From the NCBI GenBank assembly GCA_024401395.1, contig JAKSLD010000004.1:85431-149430 (forward strand): a DNA stretch of 64,000 bases. Direction: 5' to 3'. Every line of letters begins with the position of its first letter. Within the stretch, counting starts at the first letter, position 1. The notes under the pieces are model-generated. The model made no database searches, was not told where the DNA came from, and was given only the letters and a program-made list of their open reading frames with translations. Of this stretch, positions 18,129 through 27,695 are shown piece by piece. A program made the position numbers and the translations under genes. The stretch is from Bacteroidales bacterium (lineage in GTDB: Bacteria > Bacteroidota > Bacteroidia > Bacteroidales > Marinilabiliaceae).

Positions 18129-19082
18129 ATGGGATTATTCGGCCTATTTAATAAGCAGAAGAAGGAAAGCCTTGATAAGGGTCTTGAGAAGACTAAGCAA
18201 GGTCTGTTCCAGCGTCTTGGTCGTCTCTTTACGGCAAAGCGTAAGGTGGATGATGATATATTAGACGAGTTGGAAGAGATTCTCATCACTTCCGATGTAG
18301 GCGTTGATACTACCCTCAAAATTATTGAGCGCATACAGAATCGAGTTAAGCAAGATTCTTATGCGGGTACGGAAGAATTGAATTCTATACTCAGGGAAGA
18401 GATAGCAGCTCTTCTTGCTGAGAACCATAATACTGATGTATCTGATTTTGACCTTCCTAATACAGGAGAGCCATACGTGATAATGGTAGTCGGTGTTAAT
18501 GGAGTAGGTAAGACTACGACTATTGGTAAGCTAGCATATCAGTTCAAGAAAGCCGGCAAGAAGGTAGTGCTAGGCGCTGCGGATACATTCCGTGCTGCGG
18601 CTATTGAGCAGCTTTCGGTATGGGCCGAGAGGGTAGGAGTTCCTATTGTAAAGCAGCAGATGGGCTCTGACCCTGCATCCGTTGCATTTGACACCCTTTC
18701 GTCGGCAAAGGCGCAAGGAGCTGATGTAGTGATTATAGACACGGCAGGACGTCTTCATAATAAGATAAACCTTATGAACGAGTTGTCGAAGATCAAGAAT
18801 GTGATGCAGAAAGTCGTTCCTTCGGCTCCTAATGAGATTCTGCTTGTTCTTGATGGTTCTACAGGTCAGAATGCATTTGAGCAGGCCCGACAGTTTACCA
18901 AGGCGACACAAGTTACGGCACTTGCCATTACGAAGCTAGACGGTACGGCAAAGGGTGGAGTAGTAATCGGAGTATCAGATCAGTTCAGTATACCAGTCAA
19001 GTATATAGGTATAGGCGAGGGAATTGAAGATATGCAACTCTTTGATAAAGAGCAGTTTGTTGATTCACTATTCAGTAAATAA
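18129..19082 (+). CDS. ftsY: Signal recognition particle receptor FtsY
   Basis: FtsY is the membrane-associated GTPase that receives ribosome-bound signal recognition particle. The 317-residue protein has the basic N-terminal tail, the helical N domain and the SRP GTPase G domain. It shows VNGVGKTTT near 122, DTFRAAAIEQL near 155, DTAGRLHNK near 204 and TKLDGTAKGG near 268. It lacks the long acidic A domain of the E. coli protein, as is normal in Bacteroidetes. A TAATTTTG box at 18087-18094 could be the -7 element. rimO follows after 16 bp, probably in one operon. Confidence 0.95.
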   Translation: MGLFGLFNKQKKESLDKGLEKTKQGLFQRLGRLFTAKRKVDDDILDELEEILITSDVGVDTTLKIIERIQNRVKQDSYAGTEELNSILREEIAALLAENHNTDVSDFDLPNTGEPYVIMVVGVNGVGKTTTIGKLAYQFKKAGKKVVLGAADTFRAAAIEQLSVWAERVGVPIVKQQMGSDPASVAFDTLSSAKAQGADVVIIDTAGRLHNKINLMNELSKIKNVMQKVVPSAPNEILLVLDGSTGQNAFEQARQFTKATQVTALAITKLDGTAKGGVVIGVSDQFSIPVKYIGIGEGIEDMQLFDKEQFVDSLFSK

Positions 19083-19098
19083 TCCAGAGATTATATAA

Positions 19099-20403
19099 TT
19101 GGAAACAGTAGATATTATTTCTCTCGGTTGCTCAAAGAATCTTGTTGATTCAGAGGCTCTTATGGCCCAACTCAAGGCTGCCGGGATGGATGTTCATCAT
19201 GATCCAAAGCGACCAACAGGAAAGACGGTCGTAATAAACACTTGTGGCTTCATAGGAGATGCAAAAGAAGAATCCATAGATACAATTCTTCAGTTTGCGG
19301 AAGCCAAGAAGAGAGGCAAGATAAACCGCTTGCTTGTAATGGGGTGTCTTTCGGAGCGTTATGCGCCAGAATTGAAAGAAGCCCTGCCAGAAGTTGATAA
19401 ATTCTACGGTAAATTCAAGTGGCAAGACATTGTGACAGATTTAGGTCACGGTTTCCGTCGTGATCTTCTTACAGAGAGAAGTCTCACAACGCCAAAGCAT
19501 TACGCATACCTGAAGATTTCAGAAGGATGTAACCGATTCTGTTCCTATTGTGCTATTCCGCTTATTACAGGGCGCCACACATCCAGACCGATAGAAGAAT
19601 TGGTTGAAGAGGCCGAGAAATTGCGAGATAAAGGCGTCAGAGAGCTACAGATAATAGCGCAAGACCTCTCTTCGTATGGATTAGACCTATATAAAGAGAG
19701 CAAATTGGCAGAATTGACACAGCGGTTATCAGAGATAGAAGGAATAGACTGGATACGACTACACTATGCTTATCCTGCAGATTTTCCGATGGATATTCTA
19801 CCAGTCATAGCGAATAATCCCAAGGTATGCTGTTATCTGGACTTAGCATTGCAGCATATCAGCGACAGTATGCTTACGCTTATGCGCAGGCATATTACAA
19901 AAGAAAAGACGCTAGAGCTGCTCAAGAATATACGTGCGCAAGTGCCTGGCATTCACATTAGAACAACCCTTATTACCGGTCATCCAGGAGAGACAGAAGA
20001 TGATTTCCGCGAACTGGTAGAGTTTGTGAAAGAGGCTAAATTCGAGCGACTTGGAGTATTCCCATATTCGCATGAAGAAGACACCTATTCGTATAAGCAT
20101 TACGAAGACAATATACCAGAAGATGTGAAGCAAGCCAGGGCGAATGAGATAATGGCTATACAGTCGGAGATTTCGCACAATATTCAGGCTGCGAAGATAG
20201 GCAAGGAGATGCAAGTCATAGTAGACCGCAAAGAAGGCGACAATTTCATTGCGCGTACACAATATGACTCTCCAGAGGTAGATCCAGAAGTTCTGATACC
20301 AGCCACGGCAGAGAACAAAAAAGTGGTCAAGATAGGGCAGATAATACCTGTAGTCATCACTGACGCAGAAGATTATGACCTTTTTGCGGAGCCAAAGAAA
20401 TAG
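19099..20403 (+). CDS. rimO: Ribosomal protein S12 methylthiotransferase RimO
   Basis: RimO is a radical SAM enzyme with two 4Fe-4S clusters that adds a methylthio group to an aspartate of ribosomal protein S12. The 434-residue protein has the N-terminal UPF0004 domain (DIISLGCSKNLVDSE, with further Cys in NTCGF and MGCLSERY). The radical SAM motif CxxxCxxC lies at about 144-151 (CNRFCSYC), and a C-terminal TRAM domain follows. The start is TTG at 19099, because no in-frame ATG lies before the conserved DIISLGCSKN. It follows ftsY closely. Confidence 0.95.
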   Translation: METVDIISLGCSKNLVDSEALMAQLKAAGMDVHHDPKRPTGKTVVINTCGFIGDAKEESIDTILQFAEAKKRGKINRLLVMGCLSERYAPELKEALPEVDKFYGKFKWQDIVTDLGHGFRRDLLTERSLTTPKHYAYLKISEGCNRFCSYCAIPLITGRHTSRPIEELVEEAEKLRDKGVRELQIIAQDLSSYGLDLYKESKLAELTQRLSEIEGIDWIRLHYAYPADFPMDILPVIANNPKVCCYLDLALQHISDSMLTLMRRHITKEKTLELLKNIRAQVPGIHIRTTLITGHPGETEDDFRELVEFVKEAKFERLGVFPYSHEEDTYSYKHYEDNIPEDVKQARANEIMAIQSEISHNIQAAKIGKEMQVIVDRKEGDNFIARTQYDSPEVDPEVLIPATAENKKVVKIGQIIPVVITDAEDYDLFAEPKK

Positions 20404-20519
20404 AGGTGCTTTTTTAGACCCATTTCAAATATGCCTTTTAGGGGTACATCGTAAAGAAAATGTAATATCTTTGCAGTACCAATAAAGAACAAGAACAAAA
20501 CTTAAAAAAGAACAATAAA

Positions 20520-20690
20520 ATGGCTTACAAGATTAGCGATGAGTGTCTTGCATGTGGTACATGTAAGGGCGAGTGCCCAGTAGAGGCTATCTCTGAGGGC
20601 GAGAAGTATTCTATCAACCCTGACGTTTGTATCGATTGCGGTACATGTGCAGGTGTTTGCCCAGTTGAGGCTATTGCTCCAGCTGAGTAA
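20520..20690 (+). CDS. Small ferredoxin with two 4Fe-4S clusters, 56 aa
   Basis: A short 56-residue protein, MAYKISDECLACGTCKGECP onwards, with two CxxCxxCxxxCP motifs (CLACGTCKGECP and CIDCGTCAGVCP) and an internal repeat, is a typical bacterial 2[4Fe-4S] ferredoxin that carries low-potential electrons in the cytoplasm. Codon use is that of highly expressed genes (GGT, CGT-like, GAG). A TATCTTTG box at 20466-20473 is a likely -7 element, and a strong terminator follows. It is a stand-alone gene. The partner enzyme cannot be told from context. Confidence 0.95.
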   Translation: MAYKISDECLACGTCKGECPVEAISEGEKYSINPDVCIDCGTCAGVCPVEAIAPAE

Positions 20691-20727
20691 TCGATAGGTA
20701 CAGGTAATCCAGTACAAGATTAAAAAG

Positions 20728-20768
20728 GCCTGTTGCTCAATGAGCAGCAGGCTTTCTTTATTTTTTTT
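20728..20768 (+). terminator. Terminator of the ferredoxin gene
   Basis: An 11-bp stem with one G-T pair (GCCTGTTGCTC and GAGCAGCAGGC) has an AAT loop and is followed by a long T-rich tail. Confidence 0.85.
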
Positions 20769-20848
20769 GGGGGAGGGGATTTCATAAAAATATAACGCCC
20801 TCCAACATAAAGTCAGAAGGCGTCATATAATATTAACCTATTATACTA

Positions 20849-22375
20849 TTAGAAAGGCATTGCGTCGAGGACGGAAGGTTTGATTTCCACATCCTCCTCC
20901 TTCTCCTCATCCCAGTAAGAATACTCAGTCTCGTCGTATACGTTACCCAGCTTACAGTTCTCGAAAGTAACATTCTCTGTTGAGATCTGAGGCTCCTCAT
21001 TACCACGATTACCCAACTTGATACCGTAGGCATTGCTATTAGAGACCTTAACATTCTTCATAGTACCCTTTGCATCGTTAGCGATATAGATAGCCTGACT
21101 GTTATCCTCATAACCACCCTCAGAGACTATGAGGTTATCGATATTGATAGATTCAGACCTATTGCAATCCAAGAAGAGACCATTCCAGTACATATCATCA
21201 GCCAAGCCCTTGAAAGTAACAGGAGCCTTTTCAGTACCCTTAACTATCAGTTTTGTTTCAAATTCGAAATTAACAGACTCAGCCTCTTTAACTATGAATG
21301 TAACGCCCTCCTCGATAGTGCAAGTTGTACCACTATCTATAGCGCGAGCACCTCTGTAAAGGAAATATGGGATACCATGATTCTTGAGAGTATACTTATT
21401 GCCCTTTTCGAACCAATAAGCATTTATTCTTATCATCTCATAGTCATTATTCTTAAAAGAATTATCTGAGAAGGTATCGAGAGTACGGAATTCCTCTACA
21501 ACGATTGGATATCCAGCATTATCCTCGAAGACATTATTCTCAGCTGCGAGTACAGTAGCGGCGTCATTAACCCAGATAGCATCAGAATCAGAACCCTTGA
21601 ATGTACAGTTTTTGATAGTCACCTTAGCCTCATCACAGATAGCCACCATTTCGTTGTTGCTACCACCGTTGATAAACTCCACGTATTCCCAGACATTCTC
21701 TTTGCGGCTTGAGTGAAGAGCGATACGGTCCCATGCGCCTGAGCCAGGATTAGTAGGCACACCTCTGAAGATAATAGGATCCTCTTTTGTACCCTTCATT
21801 ACCAAGCCACAATCGCCATCCACATCGATAGCTGAGCCAGAAGAAGCGAAAGCTATAGTCACGCCCTTCTCGATAGTAAGAGTAGCGTTACCACTAACCC
21901 AAAGAATACCATCAATGATGTAATCGATAGGGAGACCGAGATCCTTAAGAGTAGTATGCTTGTCGATAGTACCACTAAGAGCCTGAGGGTCAGTTACGTT
22001 TACGTTTCCGCCTTTAACAGAGACAGCTACCGAATAAACTGTAGTTGAGCCATCCTCAGCAGTAACCTGGTACTTCACGACCTTAGAGAAGTCCTGAGCC
22101 TCGCCAGAAGCAGGAAATACAGTAGCCTTATCAGATACTACGATAGTAGGTGCGAGAGCTGTGACTACAGTGCCCTCAGGGAGTTCAGCTACGATAGTCT
22201 TTTTCTCCTGATCGATAGTTGCATCCACAGTAGGATTAGTGAACTTGAAAGAAGTTATCAGACTAGCGTTGCTCTTTTCAGAATTCTTTGACTCATCTTC
22301 GTCATCGCTGCTACAAGCAGAGAAGCAGAAGACCATTGCAAAAAATGCGAATGCTATTTTTAGTGTCTTTGCCAT
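20849..22375 (-). CDS. Surface lipoprotein with beta-helix repeats, 508 aa
   Basis: The protein starts MAKTLKIAFAFFAMVFCFSAC, a lipoprotein signal with the lipobox cysteine at about residue 21, followed by an acidic linker rich in Ser, Asp and Glu (SSDDEDESKN), a common surface-export signal in Bacteroidetes. Residues about 35-125 resemble a PKD-like or DUF5018-type domain. Residues 145-490 are a right-handed parallel beta-helix with repeated IxxGVTIAF, VKGTxxxPVTFKG and VxFENC-like turns. I chose the ATG at 22375 over an upstream in-frame start because the signal peptide begins there. Function (glycan or host-surface binding) is inference. Confidence 0.8.
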   Translation of the reverse strand: MAKTLKIAFAFFAMVFCFSACSSDDEDESKNSEKSNASLITSFKFTNPTVDATIDQEKKTIVAELPEGTVVTALAPTIVVSDKATVFPASGEAQDFSKVVKYQVTAEDGSTTVYSVAVSVKGGNVNVTDPQALSGTIDKHTTLKDLGLPIDYIIDGILWVSGNATLTIEKGVTIAFASSGSAIDVDGDCGLVMKGTKEDPIIFRGVPTNPGSGAWDRIALHSSRKENVWEYVEFINGGSNNEMVAICDEAKVTIKNCTFKGSDSDAIWVNDAATVLAAENNVFEDNAGYPIVVEEFRTLDTFSDNSFKNNDYEMIRINAYWFEKGNKYTLKNHGIPYFLYRGARAIDSGTTCTIEEGVTFIVKEAESVNFEFETKLIVKGTEKAPVTFKGLADDMYWNGLFLDCNRSESINIDNLIVSEGGYEDNSQAIYIANDAKGTMKNVKVSNSNAYGIKLGNRGNEEPQISTENVTFENCKLGNVYDETEYSYWDEEKEEDVEIKPSVLDAMPF

Positions 22376-22554
22376 GTTGTATGTGTTTTTAGTTATTAAT
22401 TTTTGATGTTGCAAAGTTGGTGAACGTCGAAAAAAGAGGCAATCCCACAATTGGGGGGGGTATAGGTTATATTTAGAAAATGAGTTATTACATTTGCTCC
22501 AGAAGAATACAGAAATAACACATATATTATATTTGCAACGAATTAATATTCAGT

Positions 22555-24108
22555 ATGATTAAACAATTTTACATAGTATTGTCGGTACTGCTGGGGCTAT
22601 CCTGTCAGAGTGCTTATGGAGAGTATGCAGACCATAGAAACCGGCATGAGGATTCACTTGAGGTTGTATTACATTCCCAACAGCTAGAGCCAAAAACAAA
22701 AGCAAAAGTCTTGTCTGATCTCATGTGGGGGTTTTTACAGACAGACGGGGAAAAATCGAAGAAATATGGTTGGCAATTAATAGAGCATGCGCAGAAGTAC
22801 GATTTTGCGCTAGCTGAAAGTGACGCCTATAGGATATTGGGGCAGCACGAATATGCCAGTGGGCAGCACGACAAAGCAGACAGCCTATTTCAGTGTGCGC
22901 AAGAAGCCATAGAAAAGATGAAGGCATTGGGCACCTACACTGAATCGGACGTTGACAACATGCAATCGACACTCTGGGGAGCCATAGCCAACAATGAAAA
23001 TGTTCAAGGGAAGTCGGCAGAAGCCATTGATCATTACGAAAAAATGCTTAATCTGCTGATTAAGCACAACTGGAAAGAAAATCAAGCATTACTCTTTTAC
23101 AATATAGGAGAGTTGTACTTAGAATTAAAAGACCTTGAAAATGCGACAAAAAGCTATCAAAAAGCTGAAGAAATAGCAGAAGCGACAGGAGATTCGCTTA
23201 TTTTGGCTATAACCAAGAAAGGAACTGTGTCGCTGTTGATTGCGCAAGGAGAATATGGGAAAGCCTTGGAGGAGTCGCGTCAATCATTAGAATATTTTCA
23301 GAGGCACCGAGAAGAGAGGGAGAGTGAGAATGAGGTACTTACCACGCAAGTAGAGGCACTAGAAAAGATTAACAGTCAGTCACGCACCATAAACATTATA
23401 GGATACATACTTGTGGTGGCATTGGTATGCGTTGTAGTCATGGCTTTCATTCTGATGAAGCAGCAAAAGAAGAGAGCTGAGAGCGAGAAAAAATTAGCTG
23501 AGATTAAGGCCACTATAGCAGGAGAGACAGAAGAGAGGACCAGGCTTGCCAAAGATTTGCACGACGGCATAGGCAGTATGCTCACGGCGGTAAGGATAAA
23601 TCTTGAGTCGTTTCAGCAGCACCTCACTGACACTATGCCTGCGGACAGTCTAACACAGACATACGCAGTACTAGACAAAGCCAGGACAGAATTGAGGCGA
23701 GTTGCGCATCACCTTATGCCAGATGCCCTTCAGAAAAGCGGGCTTGACGCTGCGCTAAGCGACTTCTGCAAGTGCACGCCTAGGGTCAACTATTTCTCCA
23801 CAGGCTACAACCCGATGGACAGCGAGATGGAAAAAATGCTATATTTGGTAACGCATGAGCTAGTAAACAATGCGCTCAAGCATGCCAATGCGGACAACAT
23901 AGAAGTGCAACTACTTCAGGATGAGCAACAAATATCCATCACTGTCAGTGACGACGGCATAGGTATGAGTAAAGAAACGGCGAACAATGGCATGGGGCTC
24001 AACAACATTAAAGAGCGCATAGCCGTCTACAGTGGGCGCATGTCGGTAGACAGTGTACAAAATGAAGGAACAGAGGTTTTAATTACATTACCATATAAAG
24101 AAGTATGA
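22555..24108 (+). CDS. TPR sensor histidine kinase, NarX/DesK type
   Basis: This 517-residue membrane kinase has a signal peptide (about 1-22), periplasmic TPR-like helical repeats (about 70-250), one membrane helix (about 279-301, IGYILVVALVCVVVMAFILM) and a short coiled coil. It ends with a HisKA_3 dimerisation domain whose phosphorylated His lies in RLAKDLHDGIGSM near 335 and a HATPase_c domain (HELVNNALKHA, DDGIGM, GMGLNNIKER). The stimulus is unknown. It overlaps the next gene by 4 bp (ATGA) and so forms a two-component operon. A TATATTTG box at 22528-22535 is a possible -7 element. Confidence 0.92.
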   Translation: MIKQFYIVLSVLLGLSCQSAYGEYADHRNRHEDSLEVVLHSQQLEPKTKAKVLSDLMWGFLQTDGEKSKKYGWQLIEHAQKYDFALAESDAYRILGQHEYASGQHDKADSLFQCAQEAIEKMKALGTYTESDVDNMQSTLWGAIANNENVQGKSAEAIDHYEKMLNLLIKHNWKENQALLFYNIGELYLELKDLENATKSYQKAEEIAEATGDSLILAITKKGTVSLLIAQGEYGKALEESRQSLEYFQRHREERESENEVLTTQVEALEKINSQSRTINIIGYILVVALVCVVVMAFILMKQQKKRAESEKKLAEIKATIAGETEERTRLAKDLHDGIGSMLTAVRINLESFQQHLTDTMPADSLTQTYAVLDKARTELRRVAHHLMPDALQKSGLDAALSDFCKCTPRVNYFSTGYNPMDSEMEKMLYLVTHELVNNALKHANADNIEVQLLQDEQQISITVSDDGIGMSKETANNGMGLNNIKERIAVYSGRMSVDSVQNEGTEVLITLPYKEV

Positions 24109-24725
24109 CAGACAAGATAACCAAGATACTACTAACAGATGACCACAACCTGCTTGTAGACGGGCTAAAGAGGAGTCTGAATGAGGCTGACGGGCTAAAA
24201 GTAACAGGCACAGCCAACTCCATGAAGGAATGCATGTCATTTTTGTCTGAGCATTCGGTAGACCTATTACTGCTAGACGTTCAGTTGCCAGACGGGAACA
24301 GTATAGACTTCATTCCCAAGATATTACAGACCAACAAAGATATTAAGATCATTGTACTATCCTCATTTGCGGAGCCATCAGTCATACGAAGAGCCATTGA
24401 TGCGGGGGTATCTGGCTATCTACTTAAGAACAGCACTTCTGCTGAGATTACAAAAGGAGTTTTGGCGGTTGCCGATGGTGAACAATACATTTCGCCCGAA
24501 GCGGAAGCTCTATTAAAAGAGGCGCCAAAACATATACCTGCGCTGACCAGGAGAGAAAGAGAAGTCCTGCATCTAGTAGTAGAAGGACTGTCGACCAAAG
24601 AGATAGCGGCCAGATTAGATCTGAGTTTTGATACAGTCCACGATTACCTTCGAAATCTCAGGATAAAGCTAGATGCCAAGAGTATGGCCGATTTAGTCTG
24701 CAGAGCAAAAGACCAGTGTTTGTAA
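24105..24725 (+). CDS. Response regulator, NarL/FixJ family
   Basis: This 206-residue protein has an N-terminal receiver domain with the phospho-accepting Asp58 (LLLLDVQLPDG) and acidic pair DDH near 11-13. The C-terminal LuxR-type helix-turn-helix (about 147-190) includes LTRREREVLHLVVEGLSTKE. It is the partner of the kinase whose gene overlaps it. Target genes are not evident, although the divergent beta-helix lipoprotein gene shares the upstream region of the kinase and is one candidate. Confidence 0.92.
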   Translation: MTDKITKILLTDDHNLLVDGLKRSLNEADGLKVTGTANSMKECMSFLSEHSVDLLLLDVQLPDGNSIDFIPKILQTNKDIKIIVLSSFAEPSVIRRAIDAGVSGYLLKNSTSAEITKGVLAVADGEQYISPEAEALLKEAPKHIPALTRREREVLHLVVEGLSTKEIAARLDLSFDTVHDYLRNLRIKLDAKSMADLVCRAKDQCL

Positions 24726-24765
24726 AAAGAGAGAGTATCAAAAAACATAGATAATCTCATTCTGA

Positions 24766-24823
24766 GTATATTGAGGGTATATGCAGCGTATATAGAGCGA
24801 CCTTGTTCATCGTAATTTTTTTA
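24766..24823 (+). repeat. Dispersed intergenic repeat, copy B
   Basis: The core CCTTGTTCATCGTAATTTTT is preceded by GTATA units at 24766, 24777 and 24788 and the core G at 24799, exactly 11 bp apart. It lies after the response regulator and before the terminator of the convergent aminopeptidase gene. Confidence 0.85.
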
Positions 24824-24834
24824 AATGAAGAGAG

Positions 24835-24874
24835 CAAAATAAAAGAGGCTGCGTCATTGATTTGACACAGCCTC
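24835..24874 (-). terminator. Terminator of the M24 aminopeptidase gene
   Basis: On the - strand the stem GAGGCTG-TGTCA pairs with TGACG-CAGCCTC (one internal mismatch) and is followed by a TTTTATTTT tail. It lies 6 bp after the aminopeptidase stop. Confidence 0.75.
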
Positions 24875-24880
24875 ACATTC

Positions 24881-26665
24881 TTATATAGCATCTGTAGCAC
24901 CTTGCAGCCACTGCCGAACCTCCTCGCTTACAAGAGGACTTAATGTTTCGTAGACCAGCTTGTGGTATGCGTTCAACCATTCTTTTTCTTCATTAGTCAG
25001 CATATCCACCAAGATAGGGCGCTTGTCAATCGGGCACATTGTAATAGGGTAGAAACCAAGGAATTTTCCGAAATCCGATTCGCCGACTACTTTGCAGACA
25101 ACCACATTCTCGGTTCGGATACCCCACTTACCCTCGCGGTAGATACCAGGTTCGTCGGTAGTTACATATCCAGCTTTCATTTCGCTACCATTATCCTTCT
25201 TACCGATACGTTGAGGCCCCTCGTGTACGTTGAGGTAGAAACCCACGCCATGACCGGTGCCGTGGCCATAGTCGATATGATGCTGCCACATAGCCATACG
25301 AGCGAGAGAATCCAGTTGAGAAGCGTGAGTTCCCTCAGGGAATACAGCCCTAGCGAGAGCGATATGCCCCTTCAAGACAAGAGTATAGTCGATGCACGCC
25401 TGTTTGTCGGCGATTTGGCCCATAGCTACGGTACGAGTTATATCAGTTGTACCATCGGCGTATTGACCACCAGTGTCCAAGAGAAGGAAGCCGTCGGATA
25501 TTCTAGCATTAGTCTCTATTGTCGGTTCATAATGGCACATAGCGCTATTAGGTCCGAAAGCAGAAATAGCTCCGAAAGATTCGCAAACGAATCCAGGCTG
25601 CTGTTGGCGGAACTCCAGTAGTTTCTCTGCGACAGACAGCTCGGTCAGGTTCTCCGTCATAAATGCGCCATTAAGCCAGTGGAGGAAGTTGACCATAGCC
25701 ACACCATCCTTAATGTGAGCGTTTGTGATGTGCTTGATTTCAGTTTCAGTCTTGACAGCCTTAATATCCTCGACAATATTTGGCGCTTCAACTTTTATGA
25801 CATCATCGCCAAGGGCTTTGATGACACGAGCGTTGATTTTGTTAGGGTCGAACAATACACGAGACCCGGCTGGGATATTGCTGACATTCTTTTCGAAGTG
25901 ATCATATAGAGAAACCTTGATGCCCTCCTCATCCAGTCGCTTACTTATTACGTTAGTCAGCTTATGAGGATCGACATAGAGATGCTCCTCCTCTGGGGTA
26001 ATGATGACGTGAGAGTAGAACACCGGATTATACTCCACGTCAGTACCACGGAGGTTCATGAGCCAAGCGATATCGTCGAGAGTACTCAGCAAATAGTGAG
26101 AAGCATTCATCTGGAGCATTCTTTCGCGCACCAAAGAGACCTTTTCCTGTCTTGTGAGCTGATTCAACGAGTAGTCCATTTCTATGATCTCGTCTAAAGG
26201 CAATTCCGTACGCGGCACGTACAGCTCGTTTATTATGTTAACCTTGTAGACCATTTTTATTCCGAAGTCGTTGAGCTTGTTTTCGATTTTCAGATATTCG
26301 GAATAAGGGACGGTGAAACCATCGATACCACACACGCTATCGGAAGGCAAGGTATAAGTCAGCCAGTCGATATAAGAAGGCACCCCAGGGAGACCATCCT
26401 TGAAAACGTCAAGACAAACGTCGCGAGTCTGAGCCTCCGCCTGGATATAGTATCGAGAGTCGACCCACAGGCCGACGTGCTGGTTAGTTATGACCAACAC
26501 ACCAGCAGAGCCGTTGAATCCAGAAAGATACTCGCGGAATTTCCAGTGGTCGGCAGGATACTCGCTACAGTGAGGATCCTCGGTTCGAACAATCAACGCA
26601 TCCAGTCCGAGCTTTTGCATAGCGGTACGGACCTTCAGTAGTCTGTCATTTTGGATAGTATTCAT
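24881..26665 (-). CDS. Xaa-Pro aminopeptidase, M24B family
   Basis: This metallo-aminopeptidase removes an N-terminal residue that precedes proline. The protein has about 594 residues with creatinase-like N-terminal domains (about 1-300) and a C-terminal pita-bread catalytic domain. Metal ligands are visible as the two Asp in LLLDTGGQYADGTTDITRT, the His in GHGTGHGVGF, and the Glu residues in DEPGIYREG and IRTENVV. The size fits the long eukaryote-like APP subtype common in Bacteroidetes. I prefer ATG at 26665. A TTG at 26686 would extend it by 7 codons and overlap menA. It is probably co-transcribed with menA. Confidence 0.92.
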   Translation of the reverse strand: MNTIQNDRLLKVRTAMQKLGLDALIVRTEDPHCSEYPADHWKFREYLSGFNGSAGVLVITNQHVGLWVDSRYYIQAEAQTRDVCLDVFKDGLPGVPSYIDWLTYTLPSDSVCGIDGFTVPYSEYLKIENKLNDFGIKMVYKVNIINELYVPRTELPLDEIIEMDYSLNQLTRQEKVSLVRERMLQMNASHYLLSTLDDIAWLMNLRGTDVEYNPVFYSHVIITPEEEHLYVDPHKLTNVISKRLDEEGIKVSLYDHFEKNVSNIPAGSRVLFDPNKINARVIKALGDDVIKVEAPNIVEDIKAVKTETEIKHITNAHIKDGVAMVNFLHWLNGAFMTENLTELSVAEKLLEFRQQQPGFVCESFGAISAFGPNSAMCHYEPTIETNARISDGFLLLDTGGQYADGTTDITRTVAMGQIADKQACIDYTLVLKGHIALARAVFPEGTHASQLDSLARMAMWQHHIDYGHGTGHGVGFYLNVHEGPQRIGKKDNGSEMKAGYVTTDEPGIYREGKWGIRTENVVVCKVVGESDFGKFLGFYPITMCPIDKRPILVDMLTNEEKEWLNAYHKLVYETLSPLVSEEVRQWLQGATDAI

Positions 26666-26682
26666 AATAGCTTCTGTATAAT

Positions 26683-27570
26683 TCAAATTAAAGTTCCGAT
26701 AACGAACAGCATAACAGTCAGGAAAGTGCCCATTGCAATCAGAGGCAACTGTTTATCCAGAGCCCTGCCAGTATGCGTGTATACAAACAAAGCATTCTTA
26801 ACGAACAAAGGTATAGTCAACAAAGAGATAAACTGAGTTGGTATACCATATAATACGATATACGCTACGAGAGCGACAAAAGATACGATGAGGAGACACA
26901 GATGGTAGATGCGAGCATTATCAATCCCCATTTTAACCACCAATGTATGTTTACCAGAGAGTCTATCCCCCTCATAATCGCGCATATTATTCATATTAAG
27001 AACCCCGACAGACAAGAGACCTATGCTTGTAGCCGGGAGAAGAGCAGGAAGCCACAGAGCGCCTTCGTACAAAGATTCAGAGCCTGCAACACCCACAAGA
27101 CCGAAGAATAAGAAAACAGACAAATCCCCCAAGCCCATATAGCCATAAGGTTTTTTACCCATAGTATACGTGATAGCAGCTGCGATACAAAGGAGACCGA
27201 TTAAGAACAAAGTAAGTATACCATTAAGACCTAATCTAGGATAAGAAAAGTATAGAAGAGAGATACCGAAAAACAAAGAGAGAAGAGCCCATATCAAGAT
27301 AGCTATTCTCATTTCAGAAGGAGAGATAGCGCCACTCTGTATAGCACGTTGAGGACCCACTCTCTGGGCATTGTCAACCCCCTTGACAGAGTCGCCATAG
27401 TCATTACAGAGGTTAGACAATATTTGTAGCGCTAGGGTAGTCAAGAGTGCAAAAATGCAAATTTCCCATGCGAATATTTGACGTTGATAGGCAAGTATAG
27501 TACCCATCGCAATCAAAGAGAGCGATAAAGGTAAAGTACGAAGCCTAAAAGCAGAAATCCATCGATTCAT
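26683..27570 (-). CDS. menA: 1,4-dihydroxy-2-naphthoate polyprenyltransferase
   Basis: MenA attaches the isoprenoid tail to dihydroxynaphthoate in menaquinone synthesis, in the inner membrane. The 295-residue protein has about eight or nine membrane helices. It has the first Asp-rich motif NLCNDYGDSVKGVD near 66 followed by QRAIQSGAISP, and a second motif NNMRDYEGDRLSGKHTLVVK near 190. It ends where the M24 aminopeptidase gene begins, so the two genes share a transcript. Confidence 0.92.
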   Translation of the reverse strand: MNRWISAFRLRTLPLSLSLIAMGTILAYQRQIFAWEICIFALLTTLALQILSNLCNDYGDSVKGVDNAQRVGPQRAIQSGAISPSEMRIAILIWALLSLFFGISLLYFSYPRLGLNGILTLFLIGLLCIAAAITYTMGKKPYGYMGLGDLSVFLFFGLVGVAGSESLYEGALWLPALLPATSIGLLSVGVLNMNNMRDYEGDRLSGKHTLVVKMGIDNARIYHLCLLIVSFVALVAYIVLYGIPTQFISLLTIPLFVKNALFVYTHTGRALDKQLPLIAMGTFLTVMLFVIGTLI

Positions 27571-27695
27571 GTTTACTAGTATATTTTACAAACAAAACAT
27601 CCAAAAAGTTACAAAGACAACACACTTTACAAAAGCGGTAAAAAGTTACCAATCAAGACAGGCAAGTTTACACAAACGCCAAACAAAGATATAAA

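Noticed and set aside
24962..25621. 219-aa open frame on the + strand opposite the aminopeptidase gene
   Set aside because: It lies wholly within a well-supported metallopeptidase gene and shows no family motif.
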